DNA from: Bacillus sp. ISL-45
GTDB taxonomy: Bacteria > Bacillota > Bacilli > Bacillales > Cytobacillaceae
Assembly (NCBI RefSeq): GCF_018613195.1
Contig: NZ_JAGGQQ010000006.1
Span: 53,049-117,048 of the forward strand
Length of the DNA: 64,000 nucleotides
Direction: 5' to 3'
The translations under genes were made by a program, and so were the position numbers. Below the pieces are notes generated by a model. That model did not search any database. It had not been told where the DNA came from and saw only the letters and a list, made by a program, of their open reading frames with translations. Below are positions 18,089 to 26,786 of the stretch, piece after piece; position 1 is the stretch's first letter; every line of letters begins with the position of its first letter.

Positions 18089-18110
18089 ACATACCAACCG
18101 GTAGGTATGT
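18089..18110 (+). promoter_or_regulatory. TetR-type operator 3 (best palindrome) upstream of ACAD/SDR/MaoC operon
   Basis: ACATACCAACC and GGTAGGTATGT form a 22-bp palindrome with one mismatch between arms. It lies 69 bp before the ACAD start. It is the most symmetric of the four sites and gives the clearest consensus. Confidence 0.85.
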
Positions 18111-18178
18111 AATTCGGAATCCAGACATATATTTTTAATAGACTTTCAGAATTGAAGAATACGATGGGAGTGACTTGA

Positions 18179-19354
18179 ATGCATTTACGCCTTACAGAAG
18201 AACAAAAAATGGTGCAAAAGACCATTCGCCGATTTGTAGAAAAAGAATTAGTGCCGCTCGAAAATGAAGTGTTAAGAAATGAAAGAGAAGGACGTCCAAG
18301 CCTTCCTCCCGGAAAAATGCTTGAACTGCAGCTGAAAGCTAAAGAGGCGGGATTCTGGGGAATCAATACACCGGAACAATATGGCGGTGCAGATTTGGGC
18401 CAGATGATGATGGCCATCGTCCTGATGGAAGTTTCTAAAACGTTCGTGCCATTCCAATTTGGCGGTTCAGCAGACAACATTCTTTATTATGGAAATGAAG
18501 AGCAAAAGCAGAAGTACCTGATTCCAACCATCAATGGTGATAAAAAATCGTGCTTCGCGATGACAGAGCCTGGGGCGGGGTCGGATACAAGAAATATAAA
18601 AATGACGGCTGTGAAGGACGGGAATGAATGGGTCCTGAATGGTGAAAAGACGTTCATAACAGGCGGAAACGAAGCAGACTTTGTCATGGTCATTGCGATC
18701 ACTGATAAAGAAAAACACCGTGCCACAGGCCGTGACGGGGTAACCTGTTTTATCGTCGACCGTGAAATGGGCTGGAAATCAGAATTCATACATACGATGG
18801 GCGAATGGGGACCGGCGGGGCTGGTATTTGATAACGTCCGCGTACCAGAGGAGAATATCCTGGGCGAAGTCGATGGCGGCTATAAACTGGGATTGGAATG
18901 GATCGGATTCGCAAGATGGGTTGTTGGCGCCAGGGCGATTGGTGCCGCTGAGCGCTTGCTGCAAATGGCCATTGATTATTCCAAAGAGCGGATTACCTTT
19001 GGCAAACCGATTGCTGAAAGACAAGCTATCCAGTGGATGATTGCCGATTCTGCTGTGGAAATCGAAGCGGCAAGATGGCTCGTGCTTAATGCGGCTTATA
19101 CACTTGATGCCGGTGAAGATAACAGGCATATGGCATCGATGGCAAAATTGTATGGCTCAAATATGGGCAACAGAGTTGTCGACCGAGTCATGCAAATTCA
19201 CGGCGGTATGGGCTACACAAGGGAATTGCCAATCGAGCGCTGGTACCGTGAAGCCAGACTTTGGAGAATTTACGACGGCACGGATGAAATACAGCGGATG
19301 ATCATTGCCAGGGACCTATTGAAAGGGCATGTGAAGATTGGCCAGTTTGTATAA
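18179..19354 (+). CDS. Acyl-CoA dehydrogenase family protein
   Basis: A 391-residue FAD-dependent acyl-CoA dehydrogenase. FAMTEPGAGSDTRNIKMTA is the FAD/substrate signature near residues 122-140, and QIHGGMGYTRELPIERWYRE with IYDGTDEIQRMIIARDLL ends the protein; the catalytic-loop position reads YDGTDEI where common members have YEGT. It therefore may lack the usual C-terminal glutamate, like several ACADs of steroid and branched-acid routes. It is first of a four-gene unit (ACAD, SDR, two MaoC genes) behind TetR operator 3. Confidence 0.92.
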   Translation: MHLRLTEEQKMVQKTIRRFVEKELVPLENEVLRNEREGRPSLPPGKMLELQLKAKEAGFWGINTPEQYGGADLGQMMMAIVLMEVSKTFVPFQFGGSADNILYYGNEEQKQKYLIPTINGDKKSCFAMTEPGAGSDTRNIKMTAVKDGNEWVLNGEKTFITGGNEADFVMVIAITDKEKHRATGRDGVTCFIVDREMGWKSEFIHTMGEWGPAGLVFDNVRVPEENILGEVDGGYKLGLEWIGFARWVVGARAIGAAERLLQMAIDYSKERITFGKPIAERQAIQWMIADSAVEIEAARWLVLNAAYTLDAGEDNRHMASMAKLYGSNMGNRVVDRVMQIHGGMGYTRELPIERWYREARLWRIYDGTDEIQRMIIARDLLKGHVKIGQFV

Positions 19355-19402
19355 CGGACAAATGAAAGCGTTAACAGTTCGATAGATAGAGGAGGAAATA
19401 GA

Positions 19403-20167
19403 ATGGCAGGAAGATTTGAGGGAAGAGTTGCTTTTGTGACGGGAGGCAGCAGAGGAATCGGAAAAGGGATTGTTCAGCTTTTCGCCGAGGAAGGAGCAAA
19501 GGTAGCTTTTATTGACTTGAATGAGGAGGCATTGGCGGAAACAACAAACGAGTTGCGCGAGAAGGGATATGACGTTTACTCCAAGGTAGCGAATGTGACG
19601 GACTCCGAGCAGGTTGAACAGGCAATGAAAGAAGTGCAAGACACTTTTGGCTCTGTCGACATCCTTGTGAACAACGCCGGCGTTATCCGCGATAACCTGC
19701 TTTTTAAAATGACGGATTCCGACTGGCAAACCGTCATGGACGTTCACCTTAAAGGTTCATTCAATGCAGCGAAAGCAGCTCAGAAGTATATGGTTGAACA
19801 GAAATATGGCCGGATTATCAATATATCCTCAACCTCCGCCCTTGGAAACAGGGGCCAGGCAAACTATGCAGCTGCCAAGGCAGGTCTCCAGGGTTTCACT
19901 AAAACTCTTGCAATCGAACTTGGCCGTTATGGAATAACAGCCAACTCGGTCGCACCTGGGTTTATTGAGACAGAAATGACGAAGGAAACTGCAGCTCGTA
20001 TCGGAATCTCATTCGATGACCTGATTAAACACAGTGTCGCTGGCATTCCGGTCGGCAGGAGCGGAAAACCTGCGGATATCGCCAACGCAGTCGCGTTCTT
20101 TGCTGATGAAAAATCGTCCTTTGTCAACGGCCAGGTCATTTATGTAGCTGGCGGTCCAAAAAATTAA
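19403..20167 (+). CDS. SDR family oxidoreductase, 3-oxoacyl reductase type (FabG-like)
   Basis: A 254-residue classical SDR. TGGSRGIGKG is the cofactor loop near residues 12-21, NNAGVIRDNLLFKMTDSDW matches FabG-like 3-hydroxyacyl dehydrogenases, and NYAAAKAGLQGFTK carries Tyr and Lys. GAGGAGGAAAT precedes the ATG. Its position between an ACAD and a MaoC hydratase pair fits the 3-hydroxyacyl-CoA dehydrogenase step of a beta-oxidation cycle. A biosynthetic FabG role is unlikely in this context. Confidence 0.92.
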   Translation: MAGRFEGRVAFVTGGSRGIGKGIVQLFAEEGAKVAFIDLNEEALAETTNELREKGYDVYSKVANVTDSEQVEQAMKEVQDTFGSVDILVNNAGVIRDNLLFKMTDSDWQTVMDVHLKGSFNAAKAAQKYMVEQKYGRIINISSTSALGNRGQANYAAAKAGLQGFTKTLAIELGRYGITANSVAPGFIETEMTKETAARIGISFDDLIKHSVAGIPVGRSGKPADIANAVAFFADEKSSFVNGQVIYVAGGPKN

Positions 20168-20184
20168 TGTGAGGTGACAAGTCA

Positions 20185-20634
20185 GTGTTCAAAGAGCATA
20201 TTGGCAAACAATCCAATAAAGTAAAAAACTTTGTGGAACGCGGCGCTGTCAGGAAATTTGCCGAAGCCATCGGAGATCTTCATCCCATTTTCATTGATGA
20301 GGAAACAGGCAAAAAGTCACGATATAACAGGAACATTGCGCCGCCTACATTTCCAAGGGCTTTCGATTACGGAACAATACAGGGGCTGAATCTTCCTAAT
20401 AAAGGTCTGATCCATGGGGAACAGACTTATCACTACGAGCGACCATTGCTGGTAGGTGAAGAAATAATCTGTTACTCGGTGGTCAAAAATTATTTCGAAA
20501 AGAAAGGAACCCAGGGTGAAATGGGCTTCCTGGTATTAGAAAGCTTTGGTGAAGACGAAATGGGGAAACTAGTCTTTTCCTCCACGCAAACGGTCATTAT
20601 CACAGAAGCGGTAAGGAAGGTGCTGATCGGATGA
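20185..20634 (+). CDS. MaoC-like dehydratase, N-terminal type (FAS1_DH region)
   Basis: A 149-residue hotdog protein with VERGAVRKFAEAIGDLHPIF and APPTFPRAFDYG, the N-terminal MaoC dehydratase (FAS1_DH/MaoC_N) pattern, which lacks the catalytic Asp-His pair of true hydratase 2 domains. It overlaps the next gene by four bases (ATGA), so the two are translationally coupled. They most likely form a heterodimeric double-hotdog enoyl-CoA hydratase, as in actinobacterial steroid and fatty-acid pathways. The start is GTG 20185 behind GTGAGGTGAC. Confidence 0.87.
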   Translation: MFKEHIGKQSNKVKNFVERGAVRKFAEAIGDLHPIFIDEETGKKSRYNRNIAPPTFPRAFDYGTIQGLNLPNKGLIHGEQTYHYERPLLVGEEIICYSVVKNYFEKKGTQGEMGFLVLESFGEDEMGKLVFSSTQTVIITEAVRKVLIG

Positions 20635-21038
20635 GCAGTTTAGCAGGATTGAAGGCAGGAGAATCCCTGAAGGAGGTTCAGCTAGATCCGGTCGACCGGA
20701 TTACCCTGATTAAATATGCCGGTGCTTCAGGAGATTACAATCCAATCCATACAATCGATGAAGAAGCGAAAAAAGCGGGGCTGCCGGGAATCATTGCTCA
20801 CGGCATGTGGACAATGGGGAACCTGGCAAAGCTTTTCACCGAATTTTATGAGGAAGGATTCATTCAAGATTATACAATTCGTTTTAAAGGAATGGTCTTC
20901 CTGAATGACGTCGTCACTCTCAAGGCAGAACTGGCAGAGGAAAATGAAAACACCCTTAGGTTCAACGTTAGAGCAGTCAATCAAAATGGCAATGAAGTCA
21001 TTAAGGGAGATGTCCTGTACCATCGGTATGCTTCTTAA
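20631..21038 (+). CDS. MaoC family enoyl-CoA hydratase, catalytic subunit
   Basis: A 135-residue hotdog protein with the hydratase 2 motif: YAGASGDYNPIHTIDEEAKK then GIIAHGMWTMG, including the Asp and His of the active site (near residues 38 and 43). It is the catalytic partner of the preceding MaoC_N-type protein and overlaps it by four bases. Together they would hydrate a trans-2-enoyl-CoA to a hydroxyacyl-CoA. A terminator follows at 21045. Confidence 0.88.
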   Translation: MSSLAGLKAGESLKEVQLDPVDRITLIKYAGASGDYNPIHTIDEEAKKAGLPGIIAHGMWTMGNLAKLFTEFYEEGFIQDYTIRFKGMVFLNDVVTLKAELAEENENTLRFNVRAVNQNGNEVIKGDVLYHRYAS

Positions 21039-21044
21039 TAACCA

Positions 21045-21074
21045 AAACCCGGCATAGAATTGCTGGGTTTATTC
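21045..21074 (+). terminator. Rho-independent terminator after the MaoC pair
   Basis: AAACCCGGCA and TGCTGGGTTT form a stem with one G-T pair and a 6-base loop, followed by a short T-rich tail. Confidence 0.7.
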
Positions 21075-21129
21075 CTATAGCGGAGGCTTGGATGCCATTT
21101 AGGAATATAACGGGATTTTTGAAAATAGT

Positions 21130-21245
21130 TTTCAGGATTAAAACAAAAATTTCAGGAATAAAGCCCCGAGTTTCAGGAATAAACACATATTTTCAGGAAT
21201 AAAGCCGCGAGTTTAAGGAATAAACACAAATTTTAAGGAATAAAG
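21130..21245. repeat. Tandem repeat, alternating 20- and 21-bp units
   Basis: Six units built on TTTCAGGAATAAA (variants TTTAAGGAATAAA, TTTCAGGATTAAA) start at 21130, 21150, 21171, 21191, 21212 and 21232. Units 2 and 4 share GCCCCGAG/GCCGCGAG tails, units 3 and 5 share CACATAT/CACAAAT tails, so the array has a 41-bp higher-order period. The sequence lies between the MaoC terminator and the next ACAD gene and has no coding capacity. Confidence 0.9.
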
Positions 21246-21311
21246 AGGTTAGATTCTGTCCTAAACCCCTATTTCAATAAAGAAATAGCAGAAACGAGGT
21301 GTTGAACCCAA

Positions 21312-22457
21312 GTGAACTTTGATTTTGACGAGGATTTACTGACATTAAAAAGAAATGTCCGTGATTTCATCCAGAGTGAGATCGAGCCTGTTGCGATGAA
21401 AATTGAAGAAGAGGAAAAAATCCCGGAAAACATCATCCAGCTTTCCAGGGAAATAGGCCTTTTCGGATTAAGCATACCGGAGGCATACGGCGGGCTGGGT
21501 ATCGGCATGGTGGAGAAATGTGCATTGTATGAGGAAATCGGCCAGACCCACAATGGCTATACGACTTTGATTGGTGCCCATACTGGGATCGGCACAGTCG
21601 GGATTGTCGAGCTGGGCAATGAGCAGCAAAAGCGAAAATATTTGCCTGCTATGGCCAGCGGAGAGAAAATCGGTGCCTTTGCCCTGACAGAACCTGATGC
21701 CGGTTCGAATGCAGCTAATTTAAAGACGACTGCTGTGAAAAAAGGCGATATATATGTGCTGAAAGGTTTGAAGCACTATATTACGAATGCATTAGAGGCA
21801 AGTGTATTTACAGTGATGGCAGTGACAGACCATGAAAAAGGAGCGAAAGGAATCACTTCGTTTATCGTCGAAAAGGACTTTCCTGGCTTCAAGGTCGGAA
21901 AAACGGAAAAAAAGATGGGCCTAAAGGGATCCCATTCTGCTGAATTGGTGTTCGAGGATTGCGAGGTTCCGGTTGAAAATGTTCTTGGGACTGAAGGGCA
22001 TGGTTATGTAAATGCCTTGAAAATACTGGCCAATGGAAGGGCAGGCCTCGCGGCGCGTAATCTGGGGTCCTCCCAAAAGCTCCTTGACATGTCTGTTGCC
22101 TATGCCAAAGAGAGGATCCAATTCGGGAAGCCAATCATCAAGCATCAGGCAGTAAGCCATATGCTGGCGGAAATGGCTGTTGAAATCGAAGCACTCAGGT
22201 CTTTTACATACCGAGTTGCCTGGATGGTTGATTCCGGACAGAAGGTCATCAAGGAAGCTGCCATGTTAAAGCTATATGGATCCGAGGTTTACAACAGGGT
22301 CGCCGATAAAGCAGTGCAGATTCACGGCGGTCTCGGTTATATTTCTGATTATCCGGTCGAAAGATATTTCCGTGATGCACGAATCACAAGAATTTATGAG
22401 GGCACGTCGGAAATCCAGAAAAACATTATCACTGCTCAGCTGGAAAAAGAATATTAG
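21312..22457 (+). CDS. Acyl-CoA dehydrogenase family protein
   Basis: A 381-residue FAD-dependent acyl-CoA dehydrogenase of the size of short/medium-chain enzymes. FALTEPDAGSNAANLKTTA is the signature near residues 121-139, QIHGGLGYISDYPVERYFRD is the FAD-binding C-terminal motif and IYEGTSEIQKNIIT gives the catalytic glutamate (YEGTSEI). The GTG start at 21312 lies behind ACGAGGTG. A TetR operator follows its stop codon but belongs to the next unit. Confidence 0.93.
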   Translation: MNFDFDEDLLTLKRNVRDFIQSEIEPVAMKIEEEEKIPENIIQLSREIGLFGLSIPEAYGGLGIGMVEKCALYEEIGQTHNGYTTLIGAHTGIGTVGIVELGNEQQKRKYLPAMASGEKIGAFALTEPDAGSNAANLKTTAVKKGDIYVLKGLKHYITNALEASVFTVMAVTDHEKGAKGITSFIVEKDFPGFKVGKTEKKMGLKGSHSAELVFEDCEVPVENVLGTEGHGYVNALKILANGRAGLAARNLGSSQKLLDMSVAYAKERIQFGKPIIKHQAVSHMLAEMAVEIEALRSFTYRVAWMVDSGQKVIKEAAMLKLYGSEVYNRVADKAVQIHGGLGYISDYPVERYFRDARITRIYEGTSEIQKNIITAQLEKEY

Positions 22458-22464
22458 GACTTGA

Positions 22465-22486
22465 ACATACCTACTAGTTAGTATGA
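22465..22486 (+). promoter_or_regulatory. TetR-type operator 4, upstream of the ACAD11-like/kinase/transport operon
   Basis: ACATACCTACT and AGTTAGTATGA form a 22-bp palindrome of the same register as the other three sites, with ACTAGT in the centre instead of ACCGGT. It lies 20 bp upstream of the chosen start of the ACAD11-like gene. Confidence 0.8.
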
Positions 22487-22506
22487 AAAAGAAAGAGGTG
22501 GTATGG

Positions 22507-23712
22507 ATGAATTTTAACCATACGGAGAAGGTCAAGGAATATCAGGCCAGGCTGACTGAGTTCATGGATGAATACATTTATCCAAATGAGAAGGTGTATA
22601 AAGACCAAATTGACAAAAAAGACCCCTTCTCCAAAGTTCCCCCAATCATGGAAGAACTTAAGGAGAAAGCGAAAGAAAAAGGGCTCTGGAATCTGTTTTT
22701 ACCAGAGAGTGAATACGGTGAAGGTCTAACCAATCTGGAATATGCACCACTATGTGAAATCATGGGAAGGTCAAGTATTGCGCCAGAGGTGTTCAACTGT
22801 GCTGCGCCTGATACCGGCAATATGGAAGTCCTTGTACGTTATGGAACTGAAGAGCATAAGGAGCAATGGTTAAAGCCTCTCCTGGATGGCGAAATCAGGT
22901 CCTGCTTCTCGATGACAGAGCCTGACGTCGCTTCCTCCGATGCAACGAACATCCAGGCAAGCATCATCCGTGATGGAGATGAGTATGTCATTAACGGAAC
23001 GAAATGGTGGTCTTCAGGTGCTGGAGATCCACGCTGCAAGATTGCCATTGTGATGGGTAAAAATGACCCCGATGCCCCGAAGCATGAGCAGCAATCTATG
23101 ATTCTTGTTCCTCTTGATACAGCGGGAGTAACGATTAAAAGGATTCTGCCTGTATTCGGATACGACCACGCCCCTCATGGACACGCGGAAATAGAATACA
23201 AGAATGTGAGGGTGCCTGCCTCCAATATGCTATGGGGGGAAGGAAAAGGATTTGCGATTGCCCAGGGCCGTCTTGGTCCAGGCAGAATCCATCATTGCAT
23301 GAGAACGATCGGTGCGGCTGAACGGGCACTTGAAGAGATGTCAAAACGGGTTCTGCAAAGAACTGCATTCGGTAAAAAGCTTGCCGATCAGGGCGTCATA
23401 CAGGAGTGGATCGCGGAAGCAAGGATTGATATCGAGCAGGCGAGACTCCTTACTTTAAAGGCAGCCTACATGATGGATACAGTCGGCAACAAAGAAGCCA
23501 AGGCCGAAATTGCGATGATCAAAGTGGTTGCGCCTAATATGGCCCTCAAAATCATCGACAGGGCGATCCAGGCATTCGGAGCGGCAGGTGTAAGCGATGA
23601 CTTCACGCTCGCAGCTGCATGGGCGAATATCAGGACTCTAAGATTGGCGGATGGTCCGGATGAAGTACACAAACGAGCGATTGCAAGATACGAACTGAAA
23701 AAATACTTGTAA
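22507..23712 (+). CDS. ACAD11-like acyl-CoA dehydrogenase (partner of an APH-type kinase)
   Basis: A 401-residue ACAD with blocks recalled from the C-terminal domain of ACAD10/ACAD11: [60 protein letters not shown] and [18 protein letters not shown]. The C-terminal loop reads LADGPDEVH, without the usual catalytic YEGT glutamate, as in that subfamily. In mammals and in Pseudomonas LvaC, such enzymes act on 4-phosphoacyl-CoA formed by a kinase, removing the phosphate to make an enoyl-CoA. The kinase homologue is at 25715 in the same operon. I preferred ATG 22507 behind AAAGAGGTGG; an earlier ATG at 22483 would overlap the operator. Confidence 0.9.
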   Translation: MNFNHTEKVKEYQARLTEFMDEYIYPNEKVYKDQIDKKDPFSKVPPIMEELKEKAKEKGLWNLFLPESEYGEGLTNLEYAPLCEIMGRSSIAPEVFNCAAPDTGNMEVLVRYGTEEHKEQWLKPLLDGEIRSCFSMTEPDVASSDATNIQASIIRDGDEYVINGTKWWSSGAGDPRCKIAIVMGKNDPDAPKHEQQSMILVPLDTAGVTIKRILPVFGYDHAPHGHAEIEYKNVRVPASNMLWGEGKGFAIAQGRLGPGRIHHCMRTIGAAERALEEMSKRVLQRTAFGKKLADQGVIQEWIAEARIDIEQARLLTLKAAYMMDTVGNKEAKAEIAMIKVVAPNMALKIIDRAIQAFGAAGVSDDFTLAAAWANIRTLRLADGPDEVHKRAIARYELKKYL

Positions 23713-23725
23713 GGAGGATTCATCA

Positions 23726-24499
23726 ATGCATGTATCTGAACTATTTTCACTAAAAGGAAAAGTAGCGATTGTCACAGGCGGAGGCAGGGGTCTCGGGGAG
23801 CAAATCGCTATTGGATTCGCAGAGGCAGGTGCGAATGTGGTCGTTTGCTCAAGACGTGTCGAAGCATGCGAAGAAGTTAGCGGGAAGTTGAAGGAAATCG
23901 GAGTTGACTCGCTTGCTTTGAAATGTGACATCACCAACCCGGAAGATGTGAAAAACGTAGTAGAACAGACCGTCGAGAAATTCGGCAGGATCGATATCCT
24001 TGTCAATAACAGCGGAGCTTCCTGGGGAGCGCCGGCGGAGGAAATGCCGCTTGAAGCATGGCAAAAGGTCCTGAATGTCAATGTAACAGGAACGTTCTTA
24101 ATGTCACAGACGGCGGGAAAAGTGATGCTGGAGCAAAAATCAGGCAAGATCATCAATATTGCTTCGGTTGCAGGGCTGAAAGGGTCCAATCCCAAAGTTA
24201 TGGATGCGATTGGATATAACGCAAGCAAAGGTGCTGTCATTACTTTTACAAAGGACCTCGCAGCAAAATGGGGACCGCGAGGAATTTTCGTTAATGCTAT
24301 TGCACCAGGTTTTTTCCCGACCAAGATGTCAAAGGGTCTGCTTGAAAAAGGCGGCCAGGCGATTCTTGAAGGAACTCCGCTGCGGAAATTCGGATCTGAC
24401 ACTGACCTTAAGGGTGTAGCAGTATTCCTGGCAGCACCAGCATCGGATTATATTACCGGTGATGTAGTGGTAGTCGATGGCGGAACACATGTACTGTAA
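23726..24499 (+). CDS. SDR family oxidoreductase
   Basis: A 257-residue classical SDR. TGGGRGLGEQ is the cofactor loop near residues 17-26, NNSGASWGAPAEEM replaces the common NNAG with NNSG, and GYNASKGAVITFTK has the catalytic Tyr and Lys. The N-terminal HVSELFSLKGK and an insertion before the Tyr (GSNPKVMDAIGYNASK) resemble gluconate-5-dehydrogenase/RhlG-like SDRs. It sits between the ACAD11-like enzyme and the thiolase with a 13-bp gap, so a hydroxyacyl or ketoacyl step is likely. Confidence 0.92.
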   Translation: MHVSELFSLKGKVAIVTGGGRGLGEQIAIGFAEAGANVVVCSRRVEACEEVSGKLKEIGVDSLALKCDITNPEDVKNVVEQTVEKFGRIDILVNNSGASWGAPAEEMPLEAWQKVLNVNVTGTFLMSQTAGKVMLEQKSGKIINIASVAGLKGSNPKVMDAIGYNASKGAVITFTKDLAAKWGPRGIFVNAIAPGFFPTKMSKGLLEKGGQAILEGTPLRKFGSDTDLKGVAVFLAAPASDYITGDVVVVDGGTHVL

Positions 24500-24514
24500 A
24501 AGGAGGCAGCATCC

Positions 24515-25684
24515 ATGAACAGAGATGCAGTGATTGTATCTGCAGTCAGGACAGCAATCGGCAGGCAGGGTGGAGCACTTGCTTCGGTACCTGCCCATGT
24601 GTTTGGGGCAGAGGTTATCAAAGAGGCAATCAGGAGGGCAAACGTACAGCCTGAAATGGTCGAGGATGTCATCATGGGGAATGTCATCAGCGGAGGCGGG
24701 AACCTTGCCAGGTTGACTGCTCTGCAAACAGGACTTTCACTTGAATTGCCTGGCTTGACGATCGACCGCCAGTGCGGATCAGGTATCAATGCAGTCAATC
24801 TTGCAGCCCAGGCAATTAGGGCAGGGGCGGGTGATATCTATGTTGCTGGCGGCATTGAAAGCATGAGCAGGGCACCTTATTTAATGGATAAACCGGAAAG
24901 ACCTTACAGCCCTGTGCCGCCAGGTTTCAGGAAGTCCCAGCTGTCACCGAAAGAAATCGGCGATCCGCCAATGGGAATCACAGCTGAAAATCTAGTAACA
25001 AAATATTCAATCAGCAGGGAAGAACAGGATCAATTCGCGCTTAAAAGCCAGCAAAAAATGGCGGCAGCGATGGCTGAAGGCCGGTTTGACGAACAGATTG
25101 TCCCAATCACAATACCAGTCCGAAAAGGTCCACCAGTTATTTTTAACAAGGATGAGCATCCGAGACCGCAAACGACTTTGGAAGCCCTGGCCCAACTTAA
25201 GCCAGCTTTTTTACCGAATGGGTCGGTCACAGCCGGAAGCAGTTCTGGCTTGAATGACGCTGCGGCAGCGTTAATTGTTATGTCAAGAATGAAAGCACAG
25301 GAATTAGGTGTTAAACCAATGGCGGTCGTAAGGGAGCAGGCAATAGCCGGGGTGGATCCAAATATCATGGGCATTGGACCGGTACCTGCAGTCAGAAAAG
25401 TACTTGAAAAGTCTGGTCTGACTCTTGATGACATGGACATCATCGAGATTAACGAAGCATTTGCTGCGCAGGTGATCGCCTGTGACAGAGAGTTAAACAT
25501 GAATCATTCTAAAGTCAATGTCAATGGCGGGGCAATTGCCCATGGACATCCATTGGGAGCAACAGGAGCGATCTTGATCACAAAAGCGGCTTATGAGCTT
25601 GAGCGAAGAGGCGGACGTTACGCCCTCATCACTGCTTGCATTGGCGGCGGCCAGGGAATCGCCACAATCATAGAACGCGAATAA
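24515..25684 (+). CDS. Thiolase family protein (acetyl-CoA acetyltransferase type)
   Basis: A 389-residue thiolase. DRQCGSGINAVNLAAQAI holds the nucleophilic cysteine near residue 88, NEAFAAQV the HisAsn-region motif, NVNGGAIAHGHPLGATGA the catalytic histidine and TACIGGGQG the second cysteine. It is the only thiolase in the window, so it should serve the final cleavage of 3-ketoacyl-CoA for the whole island. AAAGGAGGC precedes the ATG; the gap to the SDR is 15 bp. Confidence 0.95.
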   Translation: MNRDAVIVSAVRTAIGRQGGALASVPAHVFGAEVIKEAIRRANVQPEMVEDVIMGNVISGGGNLARLTALQTGLSLELPGLTIDRQCGSGINAVNLAAQAIRAGAGDIYVAGGIESMSRAPYLMDKPERPYSPVPPGFRKSQLSPKEIGDPPMGITAENLVTKYSISREEQDQFALKSQQKMAAAMAEGRFDEQIVPITIPVRKGPPVIFNKDEHPRPQTTLEALAQLKPAFLPNGSVTAGSSSGLNDAAAALIVMSRMKAQELGVKPMAVVREQAIAGVDPNIMGIGPVPAVRKVLEKSGLTLDDMDIIEINEAFAAQVIACDRELNMNHSKVNVNGGAIAHGHPLGATGAILITKAAYELERRGGRYALITACIGGGQGIATIIERE

Positions 25685-25714
25685 ATATTTCATCTAAAAG
25701 GAGGAATGGTACTT

Positions 25715-26770
25715 ATGGCTTCTGATACGATTCCAATCAGACAAGGGGAAGAACTTGATACCAGAGCGATCGAAAATTACTTAAGGGAGCATTTACCGAA
25801 TCTTCCTGAAGTAAACCTGTCGATACAGCAATTCAGCTTTGGAAAATCAAATTTAACCTACCAGCTGAAGATGGGTGACTGGGAGGCGGTTTTACGGCGT
25901 CCCCCGCTTGGTCCTGTGGCACCAAAAGCGCATGATATGGAAAGAGAATATAAAATCCTGAAAGAGATCAGCCCTCATTTCGATGCTGCTCCGGAACCTT
26001 TTCTATTTGCTGATGAAAGTGTCATCGGAAGTCCATTTTTTGTGATGGAGAGAAAGCGCGGGATTGTCCTTGACACTGATTTTCCTAAAGGCATTACGCC
26101 TGGCAGAGAGATATGCAGGTCTTTGTCAGACACAATGGTCAACCACCTTGTAGAGTTGCACAGCATTGATTATACAAAGACAAGGCTTACGGAAATGACA
26201 AAACCCGACGGCTTCATGAAAAGGCAGGTCATAGGGTGGATTCGCCGGTATGAACGAGCGGAAACGGATATCGTTCAAGGCGTTGAGCAGTTAAAGCAAT
26301 GGATGCTGAAGAATGTGTCTGAATCTGAAACGCCGGCAATTATCCATTATGATTACAAATTGAACAATGCCATGTTCAATGAGGAAATGACCGAAATGGT
26401 TGGATTATTCGACTGGGAGATGACAACTGTAGGTGATCCGCTAGCTGATTTGGGTGTTGCGATGAGCTATTGGATCGAACCCGACGACTCCGATCTTTTG
26501 AAAAAAGGGTTGGGAAAGCCTCCGGTCACGGTAACACCCGGGTTCATGACTCGTGATGAATTTTTGGAGCATTACGCAAGAAAAAGCGGCAGGGATCTGG
26601 CTAACATGAATTTTTATCAAACATTTGCTTATTTCAAGCTTGCAGTCATTTGTCAGCAAATCTATTACAGGTGGAAAAAGGGACAGACGAAGGATTCACG
26701 GTTTGCACACCTTGATAAGTTTGTCAGCAGCCTGATCCAATATGCCCTTTACATTGCAGAAAAAAAATGA
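25715..26770 (+). CDS. APH-type phosphotransferase, ACAD10/11 kinase-domain-like (LvaA-like)
   Basis: A 351-residue aminoglycoside-phosphotransferase-fold kinase. FSFGKSNLTYQL near the N-terminus forms the nucleotide loop, VLRRPPLGPVAPKAHDMERE is the block shared with the ACAD10/11 kinase domain, HYDYKLNNAMF carries the catalytic Asp and Asn, and LFDWEMTTVGDPLADLG the metal-binding Asp. In LvaA and ACAD11 this domain phosphorylates the 4-hydroxyl of a 4-hydroxyacyl-CoA. Its ACAD partner is three genes upstream. ATG 25715 has AAAGGAGGA nine bases before; ATG 25706 is too close to that site. This assignment is by family resemblance, not proof of substrate. Confidence 0.88.
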   Translation: MASDTIPIRQGEELDTRAIENYLREHLPNLPEVNLSIQQFSFGKSNLTYQLKMGDWEAVLRRPPLGPVAPKAHDMEREYKILKEISPHFDAAPEPFLFADESVIGSPFFVMERKRGIVLDTDFPKGITPGREICRSLSDTMVNHLVELHSIDYTKTRLTEMTKPDGFMKRQVIGWIRRYERAETDIVQGVEQLKQWMLKNVSESETPAIIHYDYKLNNAMFNEEMTEMVGLFDWEMTTVGDPLADLGVAMSYWIEPDDSDLLKKGLGKPPVTVTPGFMTRDEFLEHYARKSGRDLANMNFYQTFAYFKLAVICQQIYYRWKKGQTKDSRFAHLDKFVSSLIQYALYIAEKK

Positions 26771-26786
26771 CAGAAAGGGCTGAAGG

